Counted from the stretch's first letter, positions 1-8,366 are shown. The stretch: 64,000 nt of DNA from Virgisporangium ochraceum (GCF_016863655.1 NZ_BOPH01000001.1:209364-273363), one strand, 5' to 3'. Numbers and translations are program-made. Notes: generated by a model not told the origin, from the letters alone.

Positions 1-1
1 C

Positions 2-151
2 TGCGGCCCCGCCGGCATCGTTCTCGGCATCCTGTCGATGAACGAGGCCAAGAAGGTCGGCAAGCCCAACACCCTCGGCATCATCGCCATCGTGTGTGGC
101 GCGCTGAACATCATCCTCGGCATCGTGTACCAGTTCGCCATCCGCAGCTGA
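2..151 (+). CDS. C-terminal part of a small membrane protein, DUF4190-like (partial)
   Basis: Only the last 49 codons lie in the window; the start is upstream of base 1. The visible peptide has two hydrophobic stretches, one around GIVLGILS and one around LGIIAIVCGALNIILGIVY, joined by a short Lys-rich loop (NEAKKVGKPN), and ends FAIRS. This Gly-rich pattern of two helices is typical of the DUF4190/DUF4870-type small membrane proteins of Actinobacteria, whose role is unknown. A strong hairpin terminator follows 12 bases after the stop. It faces perM tail to tail. The assignment rests on pattern only, as the diagnostic N-terminal half is missing. Confidence 0.6.
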   Translation, partial: CGPAGIVLGILSMNEAKKVGKPNTLGIIAIVCGALNIILGIVYQFAIRS

Positions 152-163
152 CGACGTCGTAGG

Positions 164-197
164 AAAGGCCCCTGGCGCGGGTTGCCGGGGGCCTTTT
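164..197 (+). terminator. Rho-independent terminator after the small membrane protein
   Basis: The arm AAAGGCCCC pairs with GGGGCCTTT across a loop of about 15 bases and is followed by a short T run (TTTT at 194-197). It lies between convergent genes and, with A residues on its left side, could work on both strands. Confidence 0.75.
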
Positions 198-333
198 CCA
201 CGCCCACGGGCATCGCGCGCCCGGCGCGGGAAGGGCCGCGGGGAGGTCGCGCGCACGGCGCGGGAAGGCGCGCCCGGCGAGAGCGCACGCGAAAGCGCGA
301 GAGCCCGGCGCGGAACGCGCCGCCCCGCCGCTG

Positions 334-1590
334 TCACAGGCCGTGGCGGCGGGTGGCCATGCCCTTCGTCACCGCGGCCGCGGCCACGACACCCGCGCCC
401 ATTACCGCCGCTGCGATCCCCGCCAGTGGCCAGGCCGCCGCGCCCATCTCGGTCAGCCGGCCCGAGCCCACCGGCCCGCCGGACGCCAGCGCCGCCAGCC
501 CGAGCGCCGCGCCCGCCACCGGACCGGCCAGCAGCGCCGGCACGAGCAGCCGCCCCCACGCGCCGCTCCGCGGCTGGTTCGCGGCCCGCAGCTGGCGCCG
601 GGCCAGCAGCCACCCGGCGATCATCCCGGCGACCAGCGGAACCGCCAGCAGCAGCCCGCTCCAGGCCGAGAGTGGCCGGCTCGGTACCGCGGCCAGCACC
701 GGCAGCGCCGGCACCGGTCCCAGCGACACCGCACCCGCGCTCACCGTCGTGCCGGCGCCGAGCGCGAAGCCCGGACCCACCAGGTAGCTGGCGCCCCACA
801 CGGCCAGGTTCGGCGCGTAGACCAGGCACACCAGCGTCAGACCAGCCTGGCCGACGACGCCGGTGCGGTACTCCCGCACCATGTCGGTCGCCACGCCGGC
901 CGAGAGCGCCAACGCGAGCCCCGTGGCCGCCGCGCCGGCCGCGATCACCAGCAGCGCCGCGACCGCGCCGGTGCGCACACCGTCACGCACGGCCGCCGGC
1001 ACCAGCGGACCCCAGCGGGCGTGCCAGCCGCCCTCCCAGAGCGCGCCGGCCAGACCGGTCACCGCGCCGAACACGGCCATCGTCAGTCCCGCCCGCAGCG
1101 CCGGCACACCGAGGCCGGCGGTCGACACGGCCAGCGCCAACACGGTCCCGTAGACGCCGTATGCGAGCGCGACCGCCGCACCCGCCTTGACGGCCGGAAC
1201 CACCGACCGGCTGCGGCGGGCGGCGGCCGCCCGCGCGGCGTGCACGCCGGCGCGGGACACCCGCCACGCCGCGAGAACGCTGATCGCGAGCGGCGTCAGG
1301 CCGATCGGTCCAAGATCTGTTTTCAGTGGGACCCCGTGAGCGAGCAGCCACGCGGCGAACCCGCTCCGGAGCACCGCCTCGGAGTCGGTGGGACTCGGCG
1401 AGATCAGCAGCACCGCCCCGGCGGCGAGGAGCACCGGCGTCGCCGACACCAGCACCGCCCACGCGGTGGTGACGGCGGCTGCCAGCACGAGGGGCGCACC
1501 CGTCGACTTCGCCGCGACGCTCTCCCTGGGACGCCGCTGCTCCCGCGGGACGCGACGCGTCTCCGTGGGCGGGTCCTGGGTGGCAGACAT
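334..1590 (-). CDS. perM: PerM-like DUF6350 polytopic membrane protein
   Basis: A 418-residue protein with a charged cytoplasmic N-terminus (about 30 residues, Arg/Glu-rich) followed by about nine to ten hydrophobic segments very rich in Ala, Gly, Leu and Val. It sits directly downstream of sucCD, as Rv0955 (perM) does in Mycobacterium tuberculosis, where the protein is linked to cell division and persistence. No catalytic motif is visible. A 12-bp hairpin terminator separates it from sucD, so it probably has its own promoter, although read-through is possible. The ATG at 1590 is the first start of the open frame. The family call rests on position, size and topology, from memory. Confidence 0.7.
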   Translation of the reverse strand: MSATQDPPTETRRVPREQRRPRESVAAKSTGAPLVLAAAVTTAWAVLVSATPVLLAAGAVLLISPSPTDSEAVLRSGFAAWLLAHGVPLKTDLGPIGLTPLAISVLAAWRVSRAGVHAARAAAARRSRSVVPAVKAGAAVALAYGVYGTVLALAVSTAGLGVPALRAGLTMAVFGAVTGLAGALWEGGWHARWGPLVPAAVRDGVRTGAVAALLVIAAGAAATGLALALSAGVATDMVREYRTGVVGQAGLTLVCLVYAPNLAVWGASYLVGPGFALGAGTTVSAGAVSLGPVPALPVLAAVPSRPLSAWSGLLLAVPLVAGMIAGWLLARRQLRAANQPRSGAWGRLLVPALLAGPVAGAALGLAALASGGPVGSGRLTEMGAAAWPLAGIAAAVMGAGVVAAAAVTKGMATRRHGL

Positions 1591-1613
1591 CGGGCTCTAC
1601 TGTGCCAAAAGCA

Positions 1614-1642
1614 CGGCGGCCGGTCATGTCGACCGGCCGCCG
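1614..1642 (-). terminator. Terminator of sucCD
   Basis: Perfect 12-bp stem (CGGCGGCCGGTC at 1614-1625 with its complement at 1631-1642) and a 5-base loop, directly after the sucD stop. On the minus strand it is followed by TGCTTTT. Confidence 0.8.
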
Positions 1643-1651
1643 TTTCGCGCT

Positions 1652-2539
1652 TTACTTCGAGGTCATGACCTCGCGCATGAGGTTCGCGGTCTCGGTGGGC
1701 GTCTTGCCGACCCGCACGCCGGCCGCCTCCAGGGCGACCTTCTTCGCGTCGGCGGTGCCCGACGAGCCCGAGATGATCGCTCCCGCGTGGCCCATGGTCT
1801 TGCCGGGCGGGGCGGTGAAGCCGGCGATGTAGCCCACCACCGGCTTGGTGACGTTCGCCTTGATGAAGTCGGCCGCGCGCTCCTCGGCGTCGCCGCCGAT
1901 CTCGCCGATCATCACGATCGCGTCCGTCTCGTCGTCGTCCTGGAACGCCTTGAGCGCGTCGATGTGCGTGGTGCCGATGACCGGGTCGCCACCGATGCCG
2001 ATGCAGGTGGAGAAGCCGATGTCGCGCAGCTCGTACATCATCTGGTAGGTCAGCGTGCCGCTCTTGCTGACCAGGCCGATGCGGCCGGCGCCGGCGATCG
2101 TCGCCGGGATGATGCCGGCGTTCGACTTGCCGGGGCTGGTGATGCCCGGGCAGTTCGGCCCGATGATCCGCGTGGTGTTGCCCTTCGCGGTCGCGTGCGC
2201 CCAGGCGGCGGTGCTGTCATGCACCGGGATGCCCTCGGTGATCACCACGGCCAGCCCGATGTTGGCGTCGATCGCTTCGATCATCGCGCCCTTGGCGAAC
2301 TTCGGCGGCACGAACACCACGGTGGTGTCGGCGCCGGTCTCGGCCATCGCCTCACCGACGCTGTTGAACACCGGCACCTTGGCGCCGTCGAACTCGACGA
2401 CCTGGCCGCCCTTCTTCGGCGTCACCCCACCGACGATGTTCGTACCCGACGCCAGCATGCGCCGGGTGTGCTTGGAGCCCTCGGAGCCGGTCATGCCCTG
2501 CACGATCACCCGGCTCTGCCCGGTCAGCCACACAGCCAT
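1652..2539 (-). CDS. sucD: Succinyl-CoA synthetase (ADP/GDP-forming) alpha subunit
   Basis: Cytoplasmic TCA-cycle enzyme subunit that binds CoA and carries the phosphohistidine during interconversion of succinyl-CoA and succinate with NTP formation. The 295-residue length is normal. The N-terminal CoA-binding Rossmann domain shows GMTGSEG near residues 15-21, IIGPNCPG is at 125-132, and the active-site histidine is H251 in MGHAGAI. It begins one base after the sucC stop, so the two subunits are made from one transcript, probably with coupled translation. Confidence 0.97.
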   Translation of the reverse strand: MAVWLTGQSRVIVQGMTGSEGSKHTRRMLASGTNIVGGVTPKKGGQVVEFDGAKVPVFNSVGEAMAETGADTTVVFVPPKFAKGAMIEAIDANIGLAVVITEGIPVHDSTAAWAHATAKGNTTRIIGPNCPGITSPGKSNAGIIPATIAGAGRIGLVSKSGTLTYQMMYELRDIGFSTCIGIGGDPVIGTTHIDALKAFQDDDETDAIVMIGEIGGDAEERAADFIKANVTKPVVGYIAGFTAPPGKTMGHAGAIISGSSGTADAKKVALEAAGVRVGKTPTETANLMREVMTSK

Positions 2540-2540
2540 G

Positions 2541-3719
2541 TCACGCCCCCTGCGCCGCGAGCTCGGCGACGCGGCGGGCCGCGCCGTCCATGGTGTCGAC
2601 CCGCTCCACCAGCGGGTTCGCGGCCGAGTCCAGGATCTCGCGACCCTCCTCGGCGTTGTTTCCGTCGAGCCGCACGACGAGCGGCTTCGTGACGGTCTCG
2701 CCCCGCTGCTCGAGCAGCTCGAAGGCGCTCAGGATGCCGCGGGCGACCTCGTCGCAGGCGGTGATGCCACCGAAGACGTTGACGAACACGCTCTTCACGG
2801 CCGGGTCACCGAGCACGATCTCCAGGCCGTTGGCCATCACCGCGGCCGACGCGCCGCCGCCGATGTCGAGGAAGTTCGCGGGCTTGACGCCACCGAACTC
2901 CTCGCCGGCGTAGGCCACCACGTCGAGCGTCGACATGACCAGGCCGGCACCGTTGCCGATGATGCCCACCTCGCCGTCGAGCTTGACGTAGTTGAGGTCC
3001 TTCTCCTTGGCCTTCTGCTCCAGCGGGTCGACCGACGAGGTGTCCTCGAACTCCTGGTTCTCGGGGTGCCGGAAGTCGGCGTTCGCGTCGAGCGTCACCT
3101 TGGCGTCGAGGCAGAGCACGCGACCCTCGGGCGTCTTCGCCAGCGGGTTGACCTCGACCAGCGTGGCGTCCTCCTTGATGAAGGCCTGCCACAGGTTCAC
3201 CGCGATCGCGACGACCTGATCCTTGACGTCGGCCGGGAAGCCGGCCTGGTCGACGATCTGCTTCGCGAGGTCCTCGGTGACGCCCGTGTTCGCGTCGATC
3301 GGCTGCCGCACGACCTTCTCGGGCTGCTCGTGGGCGACCTGCTCGATCTCCATGCCGCCGGCGACGCTGGCGATGCACAGGAACGTGCGGTTGGCCCGGT
3401 CGAGCAGGTACGAGAAGTAGTACTCCTCGGCGATGTCGGCGGTGGTGGTCAGCATGACCTTGTGGACGGTGTGGCCCTTGATGTCCATGCCGAGGATGTT
3501 CTGGGCGTGGGTTTCGGCCTCGGCCGCGTCGTCGGCGAGCTTGACCCCGCCGGCCTTACCGCGACCACCCACCTTCACCTGGGCCTTGACCACGACCCGG
3601 CCGCCGAGGCGGTCGGCTATCTCGCGGGCTTCCGCGACGCTGGTGGCGACCCCGCCGTCCAGCACCGGCAGCCCGTGCCGGGCGAACAACGCGCGCCCCT
3701 GGTACTCGTACAGGTCCAC
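2541..3719 (-). CDS. sucC: Succinyl-CoA synthetase beta subunit
   Basis: Partner of SucD; the ATP-grasp subunit that binds nucleotide and succinate. The open frame extends to 4103, but the family N-terminus is [19 protein letters not shown], encoded from a GTG at 3719 with GGAAAG about ten bases upstream. This gives 392 residues, the usual length. Visible ATP-grasp features include [15 protein letters not shown] near residues 45-60, and near the C-terminus [15 protein letters not shown]. The 128 upstream codons lack family similarity and are Arg/Ala-rich, so they are taken as non-coding leader. Confidence 0.96.
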   Translation of the reverse strand: MDLYEYQGRALFARHGLPVLDGGVATSVAEAREIADRLGGRVVVKAQVKVGGRGKAGGVKLADDAAEAETHAQNILGMDIKGHTVHKVMLTTTADIAEEYYFSYLLDRANRTFLCIASVAGGMEIEQVAHEQPEKVVRQPIDANTGVTEDLAKQIVDQAGFPADVKDQVVAIAVNLWQAFIKEDATLVEVNPLAKTPEGRVLCLDAKVTLDANADFRHPENQEFEDTSSVDPLEQKAKEKDLNYVKLDGEVGIIGNGAGLVMSTLDVVAYAGEEFGGVKPANFLDIGGGASAAVMANGLEIVLGDPAVKSVFVNVFGGITACDEVARGILSAFELLEQRGETVTKPLVVRLDGNNAEEGREILDSAANPLVERVDTMDGAARRVAELAAQGA

Positions 3720-4000
3720 TTCGTCAGCTCTTTCCAGCTCTTCGACGGCTTCCTGGGCATCTCGCCGCAGCCTAGCGAGCAGGTCACGCCGTGGTGTCGG
3801 GCGGGTGCTCGCCGTGTGAGCACTCCCCGCACGGGTGACACGCGTAACCCCCCGCGAAGCACCTCGTTGACTGAGATGCCGGTCTGCTGCGCGGGCCGGC
3901 ACCAGAACGAAGTGCCGGTCTCCGCCGATCTTCCCGGCGGCCGGCACCAAAGCGGCCGATGCCCTGTCGGTCGAGGGGTGGCGGCGGGGCATCGCGCATC

Positions 4001-4037
4001 GAGGGGCCGGACGTGTGAGGGGTGCGTCCGGCCCCTC
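4001..4037 (+). terminator. Strong hairpin in the divergent sucC / peptidase region
   Basis: Perfect 13-bp stem (GAGGGGCCGGACG at 4001-4013 with its complement at 4025-4037), 11-base loop, followed on the plus strand by ACTCTTTCCT. It looks like an intrinsic terminator, yet no gene precedes it on the plus strand. It may end a short untranslated transcript or antisense transcription leaving the sucC promoter region. Confidence 0.5.
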
Positions 4038-4389
4038 ACTCTTTCCTGTGTCTTCAGACACATTCTGAACGGTCGATACAGGTGTCGCGGCCTCATACGC
4101 CATCTGGCCTATTTCTTTCGCGTCGACACGCCGTTGTCACCTGCGGAATCCCAATGACATCAGGCAGTACGCGAATCGTCGCATCTAGCTATCAAGCCAC
4201 GTCAAGCGAGGCGTCTTCACGCCGTCCCACAACGGTTTGCGGGTAACGAAGTCGCAGGTGGACAGTGACGGAAGTTCCACGAAACGACGGAGAATCGCTC
4301 TGTGTCGCCGCTCGAACACGCCACTCGGCTTGTGGACGCCTTAAGTGGCCGCTACCGTTCTCGACGGCATCCGCGCGAACGGGTGCCCC

Positions 4390-4457
4390 GCATCCTCCCA
4401 GCGGCCGAGATTTCCCGGGGTTCGTCTACCCGGGGGCCGAGAGAGAAAACGGGATGC
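4390..4457 (+). promoter_or_regulatory. Possible structured 5' leader of the M23 peptidase gene
   Basis: GCATCC (4390-4395) can pair with GGATGC (4452-4457), enclosing CCCGGG (4414-4419) paired with CCCGGG (4429-4434). The element ends about 25 bases before the start codon. No known riboswitch core was recognised; this is a fold prediction by eye. Confidence 0.3.
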
Positions 4458-4480
4458 GCCCAGCGACATCGGGAGCGTGA

Positions 4481-5203
4481 GTGGCGAATCGGCAGCAGGG
4501 CGACCGCTATTGTGGCCGCCGTCGCGTACCGGCCGCGTCCCGTAGCCGCTATGCCGCTGTCATGACCTCCGCCTTCGTCGGCGCCGGCGTGGTGGCTCTG
4601 GTCACCGGCACGGTCATGCCCGACATGCGCGAGCCCGACGGGCTCAACCTGGTCGACGCGAACACGGTCGCCTCCGAGGCCGCCGACCGCTCCCAGGCCG
4701 TCGGCGACGACCGCGCCAGCCGCAACGACACCCGCAGCGTCGGCGGCGCCTCCGCGGAGATCCCGCCGCCGGACCTCTACGTCCTGCCGCTGAAGTCGTA
4801 CACGCTCACCTCGAAGTTCGGCTTCCGCAAGCTCGAGGCAGAGTCGAACGGTCGCGCACACCAGGGCATCGACCTGGCCGCCCCGAACGGCACCCCGTAC
4901 TACGCCGTCGCCCGCGGCAAGGTCATCCTGGCCCGCTTCAACGGCGGCTACGGCTACAACATCATGATCGACCACGGCGGCGGCGTCGTCTCCGTCTACG
5001 GCCACTCGTCGAGCCTGGGCGTCAAGGAAGGCGACATCGTCGAGGCCGGACAGGTCATCGGCAAGGTCGGCGACACCGGCTACTCGTTCGGCCCCCACCT
5101 GCACTTCGAGATCCGCGTCGACGGGAAGCAGGTCGACCCGATCGAGTACCTGAAGGGGTACGGGGCCGACGTGCCAGGGAAGACCGACGCGCTCACCCAG
5201 TAG
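4481..5203 (+). CDS. M23 (LytM-type) peptidase, membrane-anchored or secreted
   Basis: 240-residue protein. An Arg-rich N-terminus is followed by one hydrophobic segment (about residues 25-46, signal anchor), a linker of about 50 residues rich in Asp, Ser and Arg, then the LytM domain from about 100 to 225. Zinc-site residues are present: H127 and D131 in HQGIDLA and H206/H208 in HLHFE, so it is probably an active peptidoglycan endopeptidase acting outside the membrane. GTG at 4481 has GGGAG five bases upstream. It is divergent from sucC and convergent with pcrA, as Rv0950c is in mycobacteria. Confidence 0.9.
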   Translation: MANRQQGDRYCGRRRVPAASRSRYAAVMTSAFVGAGVVALVTGTVMPDMREPDGLNLVDANTVASEAADRSQAVGDDRASRNDTRSVGGASAEIPPPDLYVLPLKSYTLTSKFGFRKLEAESNGRAHQGIDLAAPNGTPYYAVARGKVILARFNGGYGYNIMIDHGGGVVSVYGHSSSLGVKEGDIVEAGQVIGKVGDTGYSFGPHLHFEIRVDGKQVDPIEYLKGYGADVPGKTDALTQ

Positions 5204-5228
5204 CACTTGCTTGGCGTTTTGCTCAAGC

Positions 5229-5360
5229 CAGTCCCGCCACCTCCCGCTTCAGAGCATGGAGCTGGCTGGACCGGAAGACAGCGTCCCGCCCTGTCGACAG
5301 TCGAGCCACCTATAGCTGGTCCCGCCCCCTCCAAGCTCTGAAGCGCGGGCGGCGCGACTG
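5229..5360. repeat. Long imperfect inverted repeat (possible structured RNA or MITE-like element)
   Basis: An arm of about 33 bases at 5229-5261 pairs, with a few mismatches and small bulges, with 5329-5360; CTTCAGAGC/GCTCTGAAG is the best-matched stretch. The interior holds further pairs: GGACC 5268-5272 with GGTCC 5318-5322, and a palindrome at 5292-5299. It starts 26 bases after the peptidase stop and would fold into a long hairpin in RNA or a cruciform in DNA. No open frame or terminal duplication was recognised. Confidence 0.55.
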
Positions 5361-5372
5361 GGGTGACCCGGG

Positions 5373-5448
5373 GGGGGTTCGGGCCCACAACTCGCGGAGG
5401 GAAGCTCGACGCATTACTTCCCGGAGCGAGTTGTGGGCCCGAACCCCC
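5373..5448. terminator. Long bidirectional hairpin between the M23 gene and pcrA
   Basis: A perfect 22-bp inverted repeat (5373-5394 with 5427-5448, containing TTCGGGCCCACAA) encloses a smaller GGGAAG/CTTCCC hairpin. It abuts the pcrA stop codon at 5452. There is no T tract, so it may be a processing or stability structure as well as a terminator for both convergent genes. Confidence 0.65.
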
Positions 5449-5451
5449 TAC

Positions 5452-7854
5452 CTAGAGCTTCTCCAGAGGCGCATGCCGAAGCACGATCCACATCACCTGA
5501 TCCCCGAAGTCGACCTGCGCCTGCGCCCGAGCCCCGTACCCCTCGACCTGCGTCACGCGGCCGATGCCGTAGCGCTGGTGGTTGACGCGGTCGCCCACAG
5601 CCAGGGCGGGGACGTTGGACTTCAGGTCGCTGGCGGTGGCGAGCCTGCTCGGGTCGAGGCCCAGGCGGCCGGCCAGTTCGGCGGCCTTGGGGGTGCCGCC
5701 GACGAAGGTCGACTGCCTCGGGGCGCGGTCGGCGCGGTCGCCCCGGCCGCCGACCCCGCCGCCGCCGGACCAGCTGGTGTAGGCGGCCTGGGTGCGTTCC
5801 CAGCGGACGAGGTCGGGCGGGAGCTCTTCGAGGAAGCGTGACGGCGGGTTGTACTGCGGCTGGCCCCACGCCGAGCGGGTGACGCTGCGGGTGATGTAGA
5901 GGCGCTGGCGGGCCCGGGTGATGCCGACGTAGGCGAGGCGGCGCTCCTCCTCCAGCTCCTTGCGGTCGCCGAGGGCGCGCAGGTGCGGGAACACGCCGTC
6001 TTCCATGCCGGTGAGGAACACCACGGGGAACTCGAGGCCCTTGGCGGTGTGCAGCGTCATCAGGGTGACGACGCCCTTGTGCTCGGGGTCGTCGGCGGGG
6101 ATCTGGTCGGCGTCGGCCACCAGCGACACCTGCTCGAGGAAACCGTCGAGGGTGGCGACGGGGGCAGCGGCGGCGGCACCGGCTTCGGCGTCGTCCTCCG
6201 GAGCGGCGTTGGCTTCGGTGCGCTCGGTGTACTCGCGGGCGACGCTGACCAGCTCCTGCAGGTTCTCGACGCGGCCGGCGTCCTGCGGGTCGAGGCTCTC
6301 CTCCAGCTCGGTGAGGTAGCCGCTGCGCTGGAGCAGCACCTCCAGCACCTCCTCCGGGGTGCCGGTCTCGGCCATCTCGCGGGCGGCGTCCATCATCGCC
6401 ACGAAGTCACGCACGGAGTTCGCCGCGCGGGCGGAGATGCCGGTGGCCTCGTCGACCCGCCGCAGCGCCGCCCCGAACGAGATGCGTTCGCGGCCGGCCA
6501 GCGCCTCGATGCACGCCTCGGCCCGCTCGCCGATGCCGCGCTTCGGGGTGTTGAGCACCCGGCGGACGCTCACCGTGTCGTCTTCGTTGGCGACCGCACG
6601 CAGGTAGGCCAGCGCGTCGCGGACCTCCTTGCGCTCGTAGAACCGGACCCCGCCGACGACCTTGTACGGCAGGCCGAACCGGACGAACACCTCTTCGAAG
6701 ACGCGGGACATCGCGTTGGTGCGGTAGAACACGGCGACGTCGCCCGGCCGGTAGCCGTGGTTGTCGCTGAGCCGGTCGACCTCGCGGGCGACGAAGTCGG
6801 CCTCGGCGTGCTCGGAGTCGGCGACGTACCCGACCACCGGCTCGCCGGCCCCCTGGTCGCTCCACAGGCGCTTCGGCTTGCGCTCGGTGTTGCGGTCGAT
6901 CACCGCGTTGGCGGCCGACAGGATCGTCTGGGTCGAGCGGTAGTTCTGCTCGAGCAGGATCGTGCGGGCGTTCGGGTAGTCACGCTCGAACTCGAGGATG
7001 TTCCGGATCGTGGCGCCACGGAACGCGTAGATCGACTGGTCGGCGTCGCCGACCACGCAGAGCTCACCCGACTCGCCGACGATCTCCTTCACCAGCGCGT
7101 ACTGGGCGTGGTTGGTGTCCTGGTACTCGTCGACCATGACGTGCCGGAACCGGCGCCGGTACTTGTCGACGACGTCGGGCTTCTGCTGGAACAGCTCGAC
7201 CACCCGCATGATCAGGTCGTCGAAGTCGAGGGCGTGCGCCTCGCGCAGCCGCTGCTGGTACAGCGTGTACGCCTCGGCCACCGCCCGCTGGTGCGGACCG
7301 GCCGCCTTCGCCGTGTACGTGCCGGGGGTCATCAGCTCGTTCTTGAGGTTCGACACCTCGGCCGCGAGCGACCGCGCGGAGTGCCGCTTCGGGTCGAGGT
7401 CGAGCTCGCGGGCGACCAGCTGCATGAGGCGGCGCGAGTCGTCGGCGTCGTAGATCGTGAAACTCGACTTCAGCCCGGCGTGCTCGTGCTCGGCCCGCAG
7501 GATCCGCACGCACGCCGAGTGGAACGTGGAGACCCACATGAACCGGGCCCGGTTGCCGACCAGGTGGCCGACCCGCTCCTTCATCTCGCCGGCGGCCTTG
7601 TTGGTGAACGTGATCGCCAGGATCTCGCCCGGATGCACGTCGCGCTCGGCGAGCAGGTACGCGATGCGGTGGGTGAGCACCCGCGTCTTGCCCGAACCCG
7701 CGCCGGCCACGATGAGCAGCGGCGAGCCCGCGTGGGTCACAGCCTCGGCCTGCTCGCGGTTCAGGCCGTTGAGCAGCACCGCGGCGCCGGGGTTGTGCTG
7801 CCGCGGCGGTTTCGGCGGCTGGGCGACGTCTGAAAAACCGGGAAGAGGAAGCAT
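5452..7854 (-). CDS. pcrA: ATP-dependent DNA helicase PcrA/UvrD1
   Basis: Superfamily 1A 3'-5' helicase of DNA repair and replication-transcription conflict resolution; cytoplasmic. 800 residues, near the usual 770-800. Walker A GAGSGKT is at 51-57, Walker B DEYQD at 242-246, and later helicase motifs are recognisable (VGDADQSIYAFRGA, LEQNYRST, LMTLHTAKGLEF, AYVGITRARQ). The C-terminal 50 residues (VGDRVNHQRYGIGRV..) form the Tudor-like domain that in PcrA contacts RNA polymerase. A poorly conserved acidic insert lies before it. ATG 7854 is preceded by TAGACT nine bases upstream and no clear Shine-Dalgarno, so it may be near-leaderless. It is divergent from the chorismate mutase attenuator. 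Confidence 0.97.
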   Translation of the reverse strand: MLPLPGFSDVAQPPKPPRQHNPGAAVLLNGLNREQAEAVTHAGSPLLIVAGAGSGKTRVLTHRIAYLLAERDVHPGEILAITFTNKAAGEMKERVGHLVGNRARFMWVSTFHSACVRILRAEHEHAGLKSSFTIYDADDSRRLMQLVARELDLDPKRHSARSLAAEVSNLKNELMTPGTYTAKAAGPHQRAVAEAYTLYQQRLREAHALDFDDLIMRVVELFQQKPDVVDKYRRRFRHVMVDEYQDTNHAQYALVKEIVGESGELCVVGDADQSIYAFRGATIRNILEFERDYPNARTILLEQNYRSTQTILSAANAVIDRNTERKPKRLWSDQGAGEPVVGYVADSEHAEADFVAREVDRLSDNHGYRPGDVAVFYRTNAMSRVFEEVFVRFGLPYKVVGGVRFYERKEVRDALAYLRAVANEDDTVSVRRVLNTPKRGIGERAEACIEALAGRERISFGAALRRVDEATGISARAANSVRDFVAMMDAAREMAETGTPEEVLEVLLQRSGYLTELEESLDPQDAGRVENLQELVSVAREYTERTEANAAPEDDAEAGAAAAAPVATLDGFLEQVSLVADADQIPADDPEHKGVVTLMTLHTAKGLEFPVVFLTGMEDGVFPHLRALGDRKELEEERRLAYVGITRARQRLYITRSVTRSAWGQPQYNPPSRFLEELPPDLVRWERTQAAYTSWSGGGGVGGRGDRADRAPRQSTFVGGTPKAAELAGRLGLDPSRLATASDLKSNVPALAVGDRVNHQRYGIGRVTQVEGYGARAQAQVDFGDQVMWIVLRHAPLEKL

Positions 7855-7901
7855 CGGAGCGGAAGTCTATTCCTGGGGTGAGACGAAAACCCGCTTGACC
7901 C

Positions 7902-7929
7902 TTGCGGCCTTGCCAGGGCGTGGCATACT
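7902..7929 (+). promoter_or_regulatory. Promoter of the chorismate mutase attenuator transcript
   Basis: TTGCGG (7902-7907), a 16-base spacer and CATACT (7924-7929). The predicted start of transcription is about seven bases later, at or next to the GTG of the leader peptide at 7937. The -35 box is weak; the -10 box and its distance to the GTG are the better evidence. Confidence 0.55.
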
Positions 7930-7936
7930 TCAAGCC

Positions 7937-8005
7937 GTGATCAACCAGCAGGTGCGATTTTACTTTTACGGCTACGGGATGCCCGCAGCCGTAGGTCGCG
8001 CCTGA
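7937..8005 (+). CDS. Phe/Tyr-rich attenuation leader peptide (22 codons)
   Basis: A 22-codon open frame from GTG 7937 to TGA 8003-8005. Codons 7-14 read RFYFYGYG: two Phe and three Tyr codons within six positions, directly before a chain of competing hairpins and a terminator upstream of chorismate mutase, the committed step to Phe and Tyr. The GTG falls at the predicted transcription start, so it would be translated as a leaderless message. From memory, an aromatic-residue leader before a chorismate mutase gene has been described in Corynebacterium; here the assignment is from sequence alone. Its role would be sensing charged tRNA-Phe and tRNA-Tyr, the peptide itself having no function. Confidence 0.8.
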   Translation: MINQQVRFYFYGYGMPAAVGRA

Positions 8006-8052
8006 TCACCTCAGACCTACTGCCCCGGGCCTCCAGAAGCCCGGGGTTTTTT
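7972..8052 (+). promoter_or_regulatory. Four-segment transcription attenuator with intrinsic terminator
   Basis: Segment 1, CTACGG (7972-7977), can pair with CCGTAG (7989-7994) of segment 2. Segment 2 (7981-7997) can instead pair with segment 3 (8014-8030): GTAGGTC with GACCTAC is perfect, and GCCC with GGGC continues past a bulge. Segment 3 contains CCCCGGGC (8023-8030), which is also the left arm of the terminator with GCCCGGGG (8039-8046), followed by six T (8047-8052). A ribosome stalled at the Phe/Tyr codons would leave segment 2 free and block termination; one reaching the stop codon at 8003 would cover segment 2 and allow termination. Confidence 0.8.
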
Positions 8053-8075
8053 GTGCCCGGGGGCTGGAGGCCTTC

Positions 8076-8366
8076 ATGAGCCTGGAGGAACCAGACATGA
8101 CCGCCGCCGTCACCACCGAAGCCGCCACCGAGCACATCGCCGGCCTGCGCGACCGCCTCGACGAGATCGACGCCAGGATCATCGAGCTGTGGCTCGAACG
8201 GGCCGCGATCTCCCAGGAGGTCGGCCGCACCCGGGTGGCATCCGGCGGCACCCGGCTCGTGCTCAACCGCGAGAACGAGATCCTCGAGCGCTACCGCGCC
8301 CACCTCGGAGCCGACGGGGTCCAGCTGGCGCTGCTCGTCCTGCGCGCGGGCCGCGGTCCCCTGTGA
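8076..8366 (+). CDS. Chorismate mutase (AroQ type, small actinobacterial form)
   Basis: Cytoplasmic enzyme converting chorismate to prephenate for Phe and Tyr synthesis. 96 residues, mostly helical, matching the short actinobacterial enzyme (Rv0948c type), which from memory is activated by complex formation with DAHP synthase. The recognisable core is LRDRLDEIDARIIELWLERA, then GRTRVASGGTRLV and ERYRAHLGADG, with a C-terminal RAGRGPL tail like that of the mycobacterial protein. Two in-frame ATGs, 8076 and 8097, each have their own GGAGG box (5 and 8 bases upstream), so two N-termini are possible; 8076 is chosen. It is controlled by the attenuator upstream. Its stop overlaps the next start. 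Confidence 0.92.
   Translation: MSLEEPDMTAAVTTEAATEHIAGLRDRLDEIDARIIELWLERAAISQEVGRTRVASGGTRLVLNRENEILERYRAHLGADGVQLALLVLRAGRGPL

Larger units (their letters stand above)
3720..4480. other. Gene-free divergent region between sucC and the M23 peptidase gene
   Basis: About 760 bases without a convincing gene; the open frames across it have no family-like content. It holds a strong hairpin at 4001-4037 and a structured stretch at 4390-4457 just before the peptidase gene. Bases 4080-4300 are noticeably less GC-rich than the surroundings, as expected of a promoter region. I searched by eye for a c-di-AMP (ydaO-type) riboswitch, common before actinobacterial cell-wall hydrolase genes, and did not find its conserved core. 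Confidence 0.6.

Noticed and set aside
3720..4103. 128-codon N-terminal extension of sucC
   Set aside because: No family similarity, and the conserved SucC start with a plausible ribosome site is the GTG at 3719.
4390..4480. c-di-AMP (ydaO-type) riboswitch before the M23 peptidase
   Set aside because: Expected by analogy, but the conserved core of that riboswitch could not be found; only generic pairing is visible.
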